In this document: positions 34,070-42,528 of the stretch, piece by piece
Layout of the letters: each line of letters begins with the position of its first letter
Numbering within the stretch: the stretch's first letter is position 1
Assembly: GCF_002873455.1 (NCBI RefSeq)
Contig: NZ_MCUN01000010.1
Span: 372,001 to 436,000, forward strand
Length of the DNA: 64,000 bases
Reading direction: 5' to 3'
DNA from: Vibrio splendidus
GTDB taxonomy: Bacteria; Pseudomonadota; Gammaproteobacteria; Enterobacterales; Vibrionaceae
Notes under the pieces: generated by a model
What the model was told of the DNA's origin: nothing
Database searches by the model: none
The model's input: only the letters and a program-made list of their open reading frames with translations
Translations under genes and position numbers: made by a program

Positions 34070-34240
34070 CTATGCTGCTTTGAGTGCAAGCTCGGTTTCA
34101 ATGGCATTGCCATCAATTTTCACTTTCCATCCATAGTTTGAGTACTCATTTGCTAGTGCTTGAGCAACATCTTTTGAAACCGTTACGTGTGTCCATGAGC
34201 CAATGCTGTATGGCTTGTATGAGAGTTCTTGCGTTTTCAT
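34070..34240 (-). CDS. Small uncharacterised protein, 56 residues
   Basis: An ATG at 34240 with AAAGGA about 10 bp upstream opens a 56-codon frame ending at TAG (34070-34072), right before the bidirectional terminator. The product starts MKTQELSYKPYSIGSW and ends IETELALKAA. It has a mixed beta-alpha-beta look (THVTVSKDVAQALANEYS, then YGWKVKIDGNAIE) and no signal peptide. Codon use looks normal for the window. Family unknown. Ribosome site, terminator and coding-like composition argue that it is real. Confidence 0.65.
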   Translation of the reverse strand: MKTQELSYKPYSIGSWTHVTVSKDVAQALANEYSNYGWKVKIDGNAIETELALKAA

Positions 34241-34519
34241 AATAGAGTTATCCTTTCTCTTTGATAATTATATTATTCACTTTGGCCTATATCCTTTCTT
34301 TCGTTTCTGGCTCAACTTATTTGTTAATCGGGTCATTTTAATAATAATTTGTTAATACCCAGAGTTTGATTTATAAGGGCTATTATCGTTCTCTATTGAT
34401 TTATATTTAGTGTGAATGTGAATGGCCTGTTTAGTTTTTTAAATGTGTGAGCGAGGTTTTCTTCGATTGCTCATGGTATGGAATATACTGAGCGGAATTT
34501 AGAATGTTTAAGGAATGTT

Positions 34520-35008
34520 ATGTCTCAGCATCAACTCGATCGTATCGATAAAGAGATACTAAGAATTCTGCATATGAAAGGGCGTTTGCCTGTTGTTGAG
34601 TTGGCAAAGCAGGTCAACCTAACCACTTCCCCTTGTTCTGATAGATTGAAGCGATTGGAGAAAGAAGGCTATATAACGGGCTACCATGCCGAGCTCTGTT
34701 CAGAAAAGCTGGGACTCGATGTCCAGGTCTTTATTCATATTCGTCTCGACCAGACCAGCTTTTCGATTTTCGATAAATTCGCCCAAGCGGTTGAACTGAT
34801 GCCTGAGGTGGAAGAGTGCTATTCGCTGTCGGGTGACTTTGACACCATGATCAAGGTTCGAGTGAAAGACATGAAGGCATACCAAGCGTTTATGGCAACC
34901 AAGCTAGGTACCTTACCTGGTGTGATTCAGACACGCAGTGAAGTGGTGATTGAAGAGCATAAGAAAGGCTTCGGTGTAAACCCTGAGTTGTTGGCCACCC
35001 TAAAATAG
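34520..35008 (+). CDS. Lrp/AsnC-family transcriptional regulator
   Basis: 162 residues from the ATG at 34520 (AAGGA 6-7 bp upstream), in preference to an upstream ATG at 34478. The N-terminal HTH is clear (LDRIDKEILRILHMKGRLPVVELAKQVNLTTSPCSDRLKRLEKEGYI, given by parts), followed by the RAM/AsnC ligand domain (VEECYSLSGDFDTMIKVRVKD). Such proteins sense amino acids and form octamers. Neighbours do not fix the target. Nearby amino-acid genes include put (upstream) and ctlX (3.5 kb downstream). Confidence 0.9.
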   Translation: MSQHQLDRIDKEILRILHMKGRLPVVELAKQVNLTTSPCSDRLKRLEKEGYITGYHAELCSEKLGLDVQVFIHIRLDQTSFSIFDKFAQAVELMPEVEECYSLSGDFDTMIKVRVKDMKAYQAFMATKLGTLPGVIQTRSEVVIEEHKKGFGVNPELLATLK

Positions 35009-35044
35009 TGGTCTACTTTCGTCTTACCAAGTTTGTTTAGATAT

Positions 35045-35075
35045 AAAAATGGAAGCCGATAAGCTTCCATTTTTT
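35045..35075. terminator. Bidirectional terminator after the Lrp gene
   Basis: AAAAATGGAAGC / GCTTCCATTTTTT; A- and T-tracts on the two sides serve both this gene and the converging DUF445 gene. Confidence 0.9.
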
Positions 35076-35117
35076 GTTGGGTGTCAGATAGAGAGCAATC
35101 CGATAAACTTGTCCGGC

Positions 35118-35822
35118 TTATAGCGTAATCGCCGCAGAGATTAGGCCAATCACACCACCGAATACACCGCCCCAAACGACCAGCCAGCCAAGGTGTTTCT
35201 TGATCATGGCTTGAACCATCTCTTTCACGAGTTTTGGCGTCAGCTCATTCAAACGCTGATCGATGATCGCCTCAATATTCTCTTTTATTTCATCCATCAT
35301 TGCAGGCGATTCAAGTTCATCCTTGATGGCATTTTTTACAGAATCACTCTTACTGATTTCAATCACAGACTCTTGCATTTTCTCAACAAATGGCGCTTTC
35401 ATTGGCTGTAGTGCTTCAGTTCCGCCAACCATCGCTAACATGCCACCAAATTGTGAGTTCTCGATAACGTGCACCAGTGAATCGAATGCAGGGTTAAAGT
35501 CGATCTTCTGAATCACAGGCTCTAAATTTAGAGACTTTCCAGTCATCTCGCTGCTTAGGAAGCGGTCGATATTACCTGCGGTAAAGAATTGCTCCATCAT
35601 CAGTTGTTTAATGGCCGCCTTGAACTCTTCAAAACGAGCTGGAATAACGCCAGAACCGTATAAGCCGGGTACTTTTTCGAACAACATGTGAATCGCAAGC
35701 CAGTTGGTGATGGCACCAGAAAAGGCGAATAGGCCTGCATAAAGCAAGTATTGGTTTGCTGTCGCATAGCCAGCAGCAAGCAGTGCTAACGCAATTACGT
35801 TAGTTAAGATACTTTTGTTCAT
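35118..35822 (-). CDS. DUF445 membrane protein
   Basis: 234 residues. N-terminal helices (about 5-40), the family motif GAITNWLAIHMLFEKVPGLYGSGVIPARFEEFK, quoted here in short as TNWLAIHMLF, a long amphipathic helical middle, and a C-terminal membrane helix (WLVVWGGVFGGVIGLISAAI). DUF445 proteins are inner-membrane proteins of unknown biochemical role. It stands alone between terminators. Confidence 0.85.
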   Translation of the reverse strand: MNKSILTNVIALALLAAGYATANQYLLYAGLFAFSGAITNWLAIHMLFEKVPGLYGSGVIPARFEEFKAAIKQLMMEQFFTAGNIDRFLSSEMTGKSLNLEPVIQKIDFNPAFDSLVHVIENSQFGGMLAMVGGTEALQPMKAPFVEKMQESVIEISKSDSVKNAIKDELESPAMMDEIKENIEAIIDQRLNELTPKLVKEMVQAMIKKHLGWLVVWGGVFGGVIGLISAAITL

Positions 35823-35950
35823 GGTTGATCTCTAGAAAGAATACTGCCCGCATTTTAAGAAAAAAACGCCAAGAAAAAAACAAAAGGATCGATGAAGTTT
35901 ATGGGACAGACGAAAATAGATGAGAAAGGGGCGAAGAATAACAGGTATAA

Positions 35951-35984
35951 AAAAGGCTAGCCTCCCCCCGAAGTCTAGCCTTAT
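35951..35984 (-). terminator. Terminator of the ABC exporter gene
   Basis: On the minus strand AAGGCTAG ... CTAGCCTT is followed by a T tract; it lies about 140 bp after the stop at 36120. Confidence 0.8.
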
Positions 35985-36119
35985 TCCAGAACGCGCAAGC
36001 GAGGCGTCTTTGGTGTTAATGTCATTATATAATTACGACATAACATTCTGCCACGTGTAATTTACCAGTAATTAACAAATTGGTGTGAATTACGCCGCAC
36101 TTTTAAAGTAGCACACAAA

Positions 36120-37970
36120 TTAAGCACTCGATGCTTGGTCAAGATTATCGGCAATAAAGCCTCCTGTCTGGTGATTCCACAATTGAGCATAAATGCCATT
36201 TTGTGTAATCAGCTCTTGGTGAGTGCCTTCTTCAACGATATTGCCTTGGTCGAGTACGATTAAGCGATCCATTGCTGCAATCGTCGATAAACGGTGTGCA
36301 ATTGCAATAACCGTTTTACCTTCCATCAACTCTATTAAGCTTTCTTGAATTGCGGCTTCTACCTCAGAATCGAGTGCTGATGTTGCTTCATCCAGAACCA
36401 ACAGCGGTGCATTCTTCAGAAGTACGCGTGAGATAGCCACACGTTGACGCTGACCACCCGAAAGTTTAACGCCTCTCTCACCAACTTGAGCATCGTAGCC
36501 AATGTTACCAAATGGGTCGGTGAGCGTTTCAATGAACTCGTGAGCGTGCGCTTGTTGGGTTGCGGCATACACTTCTTCATCTGTCGCGTCAGGTCGACCG
36601 TAAAGGATGTTCTCTTTGATTGAACGATGAAGCAGTGAAGTGTCTTGAGTCACCATGCCGATGTTGCTGCGCAGTGAGTCTTGCGTGACATCTGAGATCA
36701 CTTGGTCATCAATCAGGATGCGGCCATTTTCTACATCGTGGAAACGTAGTAGTAAGTTAACTAAAGTTGATTTACCTGCCCCTGAACGGCCAACCAAGCC
36801 GACTTTTTCTCCCGGTTTGATGTTTAGGTTTAGGTTGTTAATCACACCCTTGTTCTCGCCGTAGTTAAAGCTCACGTTATCGAAATGGATACCGCCTTGT
36901 GGCACATCCAAAGGCTTAGCGTCTTTTTTGTCTTCAATAGCGATGGGCTTAGATAGCGTTTTAATGCCATCAATCACGGTGCCTAGGTTTTCAAACAAGC
37001 CACCAATTTCCCACATGATCCATTTCGACATACCGTTAATACGTAGAGCTAAGCTGACTGCGATGGCAATTTCACCCACGGTGATCGCGTTATCTAACCA
37101 TAGGTAGATAGAAATACCGGCAATACTGAACACCAGCAAGTAGTTAGCGAATTCAACACAGATGTTGAAGCCGGTCACTAAGCGCATTTGGCGATGGACA
37201 GTATCTAAGAAGCCTTCCATGCCTTCTTCAGCGTATTCGGTTTCTCTTTTGCTGTGTGAGAACAGTTTGACCGTTGCGATGTTGGTGTAGCTATCCACAA
37301 TACGACCCGTCATCAACGAGCGAGCATCGGCTTGCTCAGAAGACACATCTTTGAGTTTCGGTACGAAGTGCAGCTGAATGCTGACGTAAATGAACAGCCA
37401 AACCAGCATCGGAGCCATCAAGCGCCAATCTGACTCTGCGAGTATGAATAACATCGCCGTAAAGTAGACCGTCACGTAGACAAACACATCGACCATTTTA
37501 GTCACGGTTTCACGTACTGCGAGTGAGGTTTGCATTACCTTGGTCGCAACACGCCCGGCAAAGTCATCTTGATAGAACGATAAGCTTTGCTTCAAAAGAT
37601 AGCGGTGGGCTAACCAACGAATCGACATTGGGTAGTTGCCCAGCAAAGTTTGGTGAAGCAATAGCGAGTAAACACTGATCAAGACTGGCATCACGACCAA
37701 GAGCAGGACACCGAGCCCCATCAGAGTAGATTGGTTGTCTGCCAAGAAGGTGTCAGGGTTGCTTGTTGATAGCCAGTCAACCAATTGCCCCATGTAACCG
37801 AACAGCGCGACTTCGATGATCGCGATGGTCATGCTCATTAAGCCGAGCAAGATCAACGGCTTTTCAAAACCTCGTGTGTAATGGCGACAAAATGCCAGTA
37901 TTCCAGTGGGAGGTTGTATCGGCTCTCCCTTTGGAAAGGCTTCAGTAAAGCCTTCAAATTTCTTGTACAT
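36120..37970 (-). CDS. Multidrug/lipid-type ABC exporter half-transporter
   Basis: 616 residues from the ATG at 37970, supported by AAAGGA 7 bp upstream; a longer frame to 38012 lacks one. Six-helix ABC membrane domain (about 30-330) and a nucleotide-binding domain with Walker A GRSGAGKST, signature LSGGQRQRVAISR, Walker B LLVLDEATSALD and H-loop IAHRLST, all intact. It should work as a homodimer at the inner membrane, exporting a hydrophobic compound. The substrate cannot be predicted. It has no partner gene. Confidence 0.9.
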   Translation of the reverse strand: MYKKFEGFTEAFPKGEPIQPPTGILAFCRHYTRGFEKPLILLGLMSMTIAIIEVALFGYMGQLVDWLSTSNPDTFLADNQSTLMGLGVLLLVVMPVLISVYSLLLHQTLLGNYPMSIRWLAHRYLLKQSLSFYQDDFAGRVATKVMQTSLAVRETVTKMVDVFVYVTVYFTAMLFILAESDWRLMAPMLVWLFIYVSIQLHFVPKLKDVSSEQADARSLMTGRIVDSYTNIATVKLFSHSKRETEYAEEGMEGFLDTVHRQMRLVTGFNICVEFANYLLVFSIAGISIYLWLDNAITVGEIAIAVSLALRINGMSKWIMWEIGGLFENLGTVIDGIKTLSKPIAIEDKKDAKPLDVPQGGIHFDNVSFNYGENKGVINNLNLNIKPGEKVGLVGRSGAGKSTLVNLLLRFHDVENGRILIDDQVISDVTQDSLRSNIGMVTQDTSLLHRSIKENILYGRPDATDEEVYAATQQAHAHEFIETLTDPFGNIGYDAQVGERGVKLSGGQRQRVAISRVLLKNAPLLVLDEATSALDSEVEAAIQESLIELMEGKTVIAIAHRLSTIAAMDRLIVLDQGNIVEEGTHQELITQNGIYAQLWNHQTGGFIADNLDQASSA

Positions 37971-38500
37971 AGTTTTTCCTTTATAAGCTACTGCATCTGT
38001 TAGCAACTGCATCGTCGTGTAGCTCTGTTTTTATAAATTTGGTTTGAAATTTTATAAGTGCTAATGAGTTCTTATCAGTATGACCTCATCAGATAGATTT
38101 TCGTTGTTAGTTCTTTTAAGTGACGGAGGAAAGGTTCAAAGAGTGTCGTTCATTTCGCATATTTTAGATTGAATTAGGCAAGAAAAGTTAAGCTTATTTC
38201 AAACGTAATTGATGGTTATGCAACGGTGATAATCCTAACGTTAAATGGATTAAATTGTAATCAAAACTCGTGGTGAGCGAGAAAATGGAATCGGAATATT
38301 TATCCATAAAGCGACTTAACGAATATGCATACAGTTGGTTCTTTCTGATGTGCTGTTATCTTGCAGTAAAAATTACCGATTAATCTAAGATCTTCAGTGA
38401 TTGTTTGGGATAAATATTCAAATCATTATTATTTTCAGTGAATCTTGTCGTAACAAGTTGTTTACAATTCTGAGGTAAATAAAAGATAGGGACGGTTGAA
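37971..38500. other. 530-bp divergent intergenic region
   Basis: AT-rich region between the ABC exporter (minus) and ctlX (plus). It must hold both promoters. No ORF, long repeat or clear operator was found. Confidence 0.6.
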
Positions 38501-39475
38501 ATGTTAAACCTACACAAAAAATCACTTCATATTACTAATGTTCAAAACGCCAATTGCGTTGTTATGGTTCCGCCAAAAGAGTTTCGATTTAACGAAGAAA
38601 CAGCACGTGATAACGAGTTTCAGCACAGAGTCAATCTGACCGAAGCTGAGGTGAAGCTAGAAACGATGGCCGAATTTAAGGCTATGGTGGCTTCGTTGCG
38701 TAAAGAAGGTGTGCAAGTTGTAGAGTTTGATTACCCAGAATCGGGTGTCGAAACCCCTGATGCAGTGTTCCCAAACAACTGGTTCAGTACTTGTAGTGAT
38801 GGAAGTTTATTCACTTTCCCTATGGCCTGTGAAAACCGTCAGCATGAAGTTAAGCCTACTGCTCTTATTGAAGTGTTGGAGGCGTCTGGTCGCATTGTTA
38901 ACCATAGTGATTCTATGGAGTCGTACGTTGCTCAAGGTTCTTATCTAGAGAGCACCGGCGTGATGGTTATCGATCATATTAATAAGACTATCTATGCTGC
39001 GCTTTCTCAGCGTTGCGACCGTGAAGTATTAGAAGATTATGCGAAGCGTATTGGTTATTCTCGCGTGGTTTCATTCCAAACAGCATTACCGTCTGGCCAA
39101 CCGATTTATCATACCAATGTAATGATGGCGATTGGTGATAACTTCTGCGTGATCTGTGATGAAGTGATCCCTGAATTTGAGCGTCGCTTTGTGGTTAAAT
39201 CTCTTGCGAAAGACAAACAGGTTATCTCAATCTCAATCGATCAGATGAATCGATTTTGTGGCAACATTCTGCAATTGGAAACAGTGAATGGCGATAAGGT
39301 AATTGCGATGTCTCAGTCGGCTTACGATGCATTTTCTCCAGCTCAATTAGCTCAGCTTTCGACACATGGAAAGCTACTACCATTTAACGTAAAAACGATT
39401 GAAGACATTGGTGGTGGTTCGGTGCGATGCATGTTGGGTGAGGTTTTCTTGCCAACGCGAGTGAATCTCCTGTAG
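38501..39475 (+). CDS. ctlX: CtlX-type citrulline hydrolase / amidinotransferase
   Basis: 324 residues, guanidine-modifying (pentein) superfamily. The catalytic set is visible: substrate Asp in TPDAVFPNNWFS, His in YHTNVMMAIGDN, and Cys310 in GGGSVRCMLGEVF. This family is annotated as citrulline utilisation hydrolase CtlX, giving ornithine from citrulline; related members act on arginine or dimethylarginine. The protein is cytoplasmic. It is a single gene with a GGGACGG ribosome site and its own terminator, so context does not confirm the substrate. Confidence 0.85.
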   Translation: MLNLHKKSLHITNVQNANCVVMVPPKEFRFNEETARDNEFQHRVNLTEAEVKLETMAEFKAMVASLRKEGVQVVEFDYPESGVETPDAVFPNNWFSTCSDGSLFTFPMACENRQHEVKPTALIEVLEASGRIVNHSDSMESYVAQGSYLESTGVMVIDHINKTIYAALSQRCDREVLEDYAKRIGYSRVVSFQTALPSGQPIYHTNVMMAIGDNFCVICDEVIPEFERRFVVKSLAKDKQVISISIDQMNRFCGNILQLETVNGDKVIAMSQSAYDAFSPAQLAQLSTHGKLLPFNVKTIEDIGGGSVRCMLGEVFLPTRVNLL

Positions 39476-39523
39476 CAAGTATAGAAAGTATAACAAGCGA
39501 CTGACTTCAGTCATGAATCTATG

Positions 39524-39556
39524 AATACCACTCTTATCGCAGAGTGGTATTTTTGT
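39524..39556 (+). terminator. Terminator of ctlX
   Basis: AATACCACTCT / AGAGTGGTATT followed by TTTTGTTTTT. Confidence 0.92.
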
Positions 39557-39627
39557 TTTTATCTATCTTTGTATCGGTCTACCAGAAGTAAGAAAACAAT
39601 AATAAGAGAACCAGCGCTAGATACACG

Positions 39628-39672
39628 AGCTAACGCGTACAAAAGTTAACGGAAAACAGCTAACGCAAAAGC
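39628..39672. repeat. 14-16 bp imperfect tandem repeat
   Basis: Three units begin AGCTAACGCGTAC (39628), AGTTAACGGAAAAC (39644) and AGCTAACGCAAAAGC (39658), right at the 3' end of the lipase-like gene. Confidence 0.6.
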
Positions 39673-40304
39673 TATGAAGCGTCTTTAAAAGCTCGGTGTT
39701 CGATGAACTTAGCCGACAGTGCCACGACTTCCTTAGAGTAGACAAGCGCCGTGTGGTTGAGTTTGAGAGCGTATGTATCCGTTGCCCCTCTCAGGTTTGC
39801 GTCTTCGAGTGTGACCGTGCCATCGCCCGGATTTTTTCCCAGTACAATACGTCCAACTCCGGCGTCGTAAGTACCTGTAATCACGCCAATCGGCACATCA
39901 ATGTCGTAGTCACCCAAGCCATCACTTAAGATCATTTTGCTCGAACCAAATATAAAACCAAGCCCATGGTTCGACAGTGTTTTAGCGATAGTCGCGCCAT
40001 TGTGCGGCGTGCCTGCGGTAATGATGCAGGTGTCTGCAAAGTTGGGTTGGTAGAACTTAAAATAGTGACGAATGAGCAAACCACCAAGTGAGTGACCAAA
40101 GAAGTAGACTTCATCGTATTCATCAAAACGAGCATTAATAAAGCGATTGAGGCGTTTAGCGGCCGAAGGGAAGCGCAGCGAGTTGTAGGCAAATTTGTGC
40201 GTTGTAAAGCCACGTTTTTTGAAGTTTCTATCCAGATATTGCATGATCAACGCAGGCATATATAGGCCATGAATTAAAACTATATGTTTGTTTTTATTAT
40301 CCAT
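39672..40304 (-). CDS. Lipase-like alpha/beta hydrolase
   Basis: 210 residues from the ATG at 40304, which has GGAGGA 6 bp upstream; a longer frame to 40403 lacks one. HIVLIHGLYMP is the oxyanion-hole strand and turn, and FFGHSLGGLL the nucleophile elbow with the catalytic Ser. NHTALVYS carries the likely catalytic His. It resembles PGAP1/lipase-class esterases. There is no signal peptide, so it is probably cytoplasmic. Substrate unknown. Confidence 0.8.
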   Translation of the reverse strand: MDNKNKHIVLIHGLYMPALIMQYLDRNFKKRGFTTHKFAYNSLRFPSAAKRLNRFINARFDEYDEVYFFGHSLGGLLIRHYFKFYQPNFADTCIITAGTPHNGATIAKTLSNHGLGFIFGSSKMILSDGLGDYDIDVPIGVITGTYDAGVGRIVLGKNPGDGTVTLEDANLRGATDTYALKLNHTALVYSKEVVALSAKFIEHRAFKDAS

Positions 40305-40403
40305 TTTCGTCCTCCGTTTGATGGCGTTCCCAGTATATTTAGTCGCAAATCTAAACTCAATAAAACTTGCTACTAATGGTACACAAAAGACAAAGGTGTG
40401 CAC

Positions 40404-40460
40404 TATAGACAGGACGTTTGTTATAGATAGAGCGTTCGTTATAGAAAGAATGCGCGTTAT
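40404..40460. repeat. 18-bp imperfect tandem repeat, three units and a partial
   Basis: TATAGACAGGACGTTTGT, TATAGATAGAGCGTTCGT and TATAGAAAGAATGCGCGT follow each other directly, then TATAAG. The array is about 100 bp before the hydrolase start, between it and the AraC gene's stop. Confidence 0.85.
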
Positions 40461-40485
40461 AAGTGCTTGATGGACAAAAGGTGGG

Positions 40486-41325
40486 TTAGTCCGATCTCAC
40501 GCCACCATAAACATCTATGGTTAAACCGCCTTGTTTAGCGTAAGTATTGGGTGTTAGACCGATGGTTTTCTTTAGGTAACGAATTAGGTGTGGCTGGTCG
40601 CTAAATCCAAACTGGTAGGCGACGTCTATCCAATCAATGTCATCAAAATTTCGCTTATACAAGTATTCGAGCATCGCCTCGAGTTTGTTCATCGATTGGC
40701 ACTGTTTCAATGTCAATCCTGTCACCTTGTTGAAGCTTCTTTCCAATGTCCTTTGCGAACAAAACAGTTTGTCACCAAGCTCTGCAATTGGTGTCGAACC
40801 AAGCACATCCAACACCTTACGTGTCAGTTCGCTGTGTCTATCGGTTTTACCTATCGATAGCCAAGGTTGCAGCAAATCATCTAACTGCTGACAGCAGGCC
40901 TCAACATCGCTTTGGGCGAGCTTGATCAGTGACGTTACATCAGCGTTTGGATTGTCCAGTAAACCTACGAGATTGACTGGGATAACGCTGTCTAAGCTAG
41001 GGTGAGAGCAATCTGGGATAGCCAGTGTATACAAGGCACCGACATGGAATTTGATGCCTAAATGAATAAACGGTTTCGAGTGATCCAATTCGATGGCTTT
41101 CTGGTGTGGCAGCAGCAGGTGGCAACCAACGCCTTGATCGACCTGTTGCTCAATCGTGTAGTGATATGTCTGTTCACTTGGCGATAAGATCAGGTGCGCC
41201 GATGGATCGGGATTGAGTATCGGAAATTGATGAGTTTGGACGTCGGGCGTCTTTTCAATCAGCCAGTAGCAATCAATGAACTGAGCAACAACTGAGGATT
41301 TCGGAGACTGTAACCAATTGATCAT
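40486..41325 (-). CDS. AraC-family transcriptional regulator
   Basis: 279 residues. The N-terminal ligand domain (about 10-110; FIDCYWLIEKTP, SAHLILSPSEQTYHY) resembles that of AraC proteins with the DUF6597-type sensing domain. Two HTH motifs follow (about 170-265; LFCSQRTLERSFNKVTGLTLKQ and DVAYQFGFSDQPHLIRYLKKTIGLTPNTY, both in part). It runs in the same direction as the hydrolase downstream and is about 180 bp from it. Ligand and targets unknown. Confidence 0.88.
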   Translation of the reverse strand: MINWLQSPKSSVVAQFIDCYWLIEKTPDVQTHQFPILNPDPSAHLILSPSEQTYHYTIEQQVDQGVGCHLLLPHQKAIELDHSKPFIHLGIKFHVGALYTLAIPDCSHPSLDSVIPVNLVGLLDNPNADVTSLIKLAQSDVEACCQQLDDLLQPWLSIGKTDRHSELTRKVLDVLGSTPIAELGDKLFCSQRTLERSFNKVTGLTLKQCQSMNKLEAMLEYLYKRNFDDIDWIDVAYQFGFSDQPHLIRYLKKTIGLTPNTYAKQGGLTIDVYGGVRSD

Positions 41326-41458
41326 TAGACCTTCTATTTCGGATGACTGTCACCCAACTATATGTGGATATTGTTATCGGTGACAGTTTTTATCGGTATC
41401 TATTATCAGAACTAAATCTTCTGCTTCGTTCTGATACTTAGCCCAAATACAGGCTAAG

Positions 41459-42298
41459 CTATTTTTTTAGCTCGCTAAAATCAAACTGCAAGATGCGATG
41501 CTTTGATGATAACCCAGCGCTTGTGATGGCCTTTTGTGCGCCAGTGTTAGTGCTTTCTGTCGAGCAAATAACTTCCAAACCTTGCTGGTTAGCGTGCTGC
41601 TTTAGAAAGTTAAGAACACGCGTTGCTAAGCCTTTACCGCGTTCTTGTTGAGCGACAATCATACCCAGGTCGGCAAACTGTGTTTGGTGCTCATCGAATT
41701 TACGGCACTCGCCTGTAGCGAGAACATTGTTGTTTCCCCAGTAGCCCCACAGTTCCTCGCGAGCAATCAAGTTGCTGTAGTAACCGTTCAGCCACTCTTT
41801 TGGTGCGCCAATTGTTGCTGAAGCAAACTTCACTAACTGATCGAGTTGTTCTTTCGTCGCGAGACTCATCTCTATCTCTTCAATGCGGTCTGAATCACAA
41901 TCAGATCTGGCTTGAGAGTTTTGGCGGTACATCATCGCATTCACTTTAAATGACTCTGTGTTGTCGACACACAGTGATAAATATTGTGGTTCAGCGGTGC
42001 TCACGAATGCGCCTTTCACCTTACCAATCACAGAACTGTTGTTCTCTACGATTAAGGTGAACAAGTTTTCAATATGAGTACTGGCTGTTGGTGCTAGATA
42101 GAACTGAAGTAAGTAGCCTTCAGCATTTAATACGCAGTAACCGACAAGCTTGCTGTCTTCGTAAAAACCATAATGGTCAGACATAGAAACAAAACCAAAG
42201 TGCCACATACCATCGAGTGGGGCTGTTGCTTCGGTAAAGTAAGCGGTTTTAAGTTCGTTTAAGTCGCTAAGTGCGGAGATTTTTTTGATGTCTAACAT
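41459..42298 (-). CDS. GNAT-family N-acetyltransferase
   Basis: 279 residues. The C-terminal half has the acetyl-CoA motif (LGMIVAQQERGKGLATRVLNFL) and NTGAQKAITSAGL. The N-terminal half looks like a second, degenerate GNAT fold (GFYEDSKLVGYCVLNAEGYLLQFYL, in part). There is no signal peptide. The acceptor is not predictable. It stands alone, with a terminator-bounded neighbour. Confidence 0.85.
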   Translation of the reverse strand: MLDIKKISALSDLNELKTAYFTEATAPLDGMWHFGFVSMSDHYGFYEDSKLVGYCVLNAEGYLLQFYLAPTASTHIENLFTLIVENNSSVIGKVKGAFVSTAEPQYLSLCVDNTESFKVNAMMYRQNSQARSDCDSDRIEEIEMSLATKEQLDQLVKFASATIGAPKEWLNGYYSNLIAREELWGYWGNNNVLATGECRKFDEHQTQFADLGMIVAQQERGKGLATRVLNFLKQHANQQGLEVICSTESTNTGAQKAITSAGLSSKHRILQFDFSELKK

Positions 42299-42477
42299 CG
42301 TTTGAATTCCTATTGTATCGATTTGGTAGAGCAGCGTGACTGCGGTCTGTTTCTCAGGTACGTAGATAGACGATGAGATAATTGATTAGCTGAGCCACGT
42401 TTCAATAACAGCAATTGTAGGCGACTGCTTGAGGCCGGTATTGAATAAAAACGACAGTTTTAGATTAGATAGAAAGC

Positions 42478-42508
42478 AAAAAGGGGCTGATACAATGAGC
42501 CCCCTTTA
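42478..42508 (-). terminator. Terminator of eptA
   Basis: Minus strand: AAAGGGGGCT ... AGCCCCTTT, then T tract, 20 bp after the stop. Confidence 0.88.
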
Positions 42509-42528
42509 AAATCAGTATTTGAAAAGAA

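Noticed and set aside
40288..40470. 60-codon frame encoding a repeated peptide (DRTFVI/DRAFVI/ERMRVI)
   Set aside because: The repetition comes from the 18-bp DNA repeat; no ribosome site, and it overlaps the hydrolase start on the other strand.
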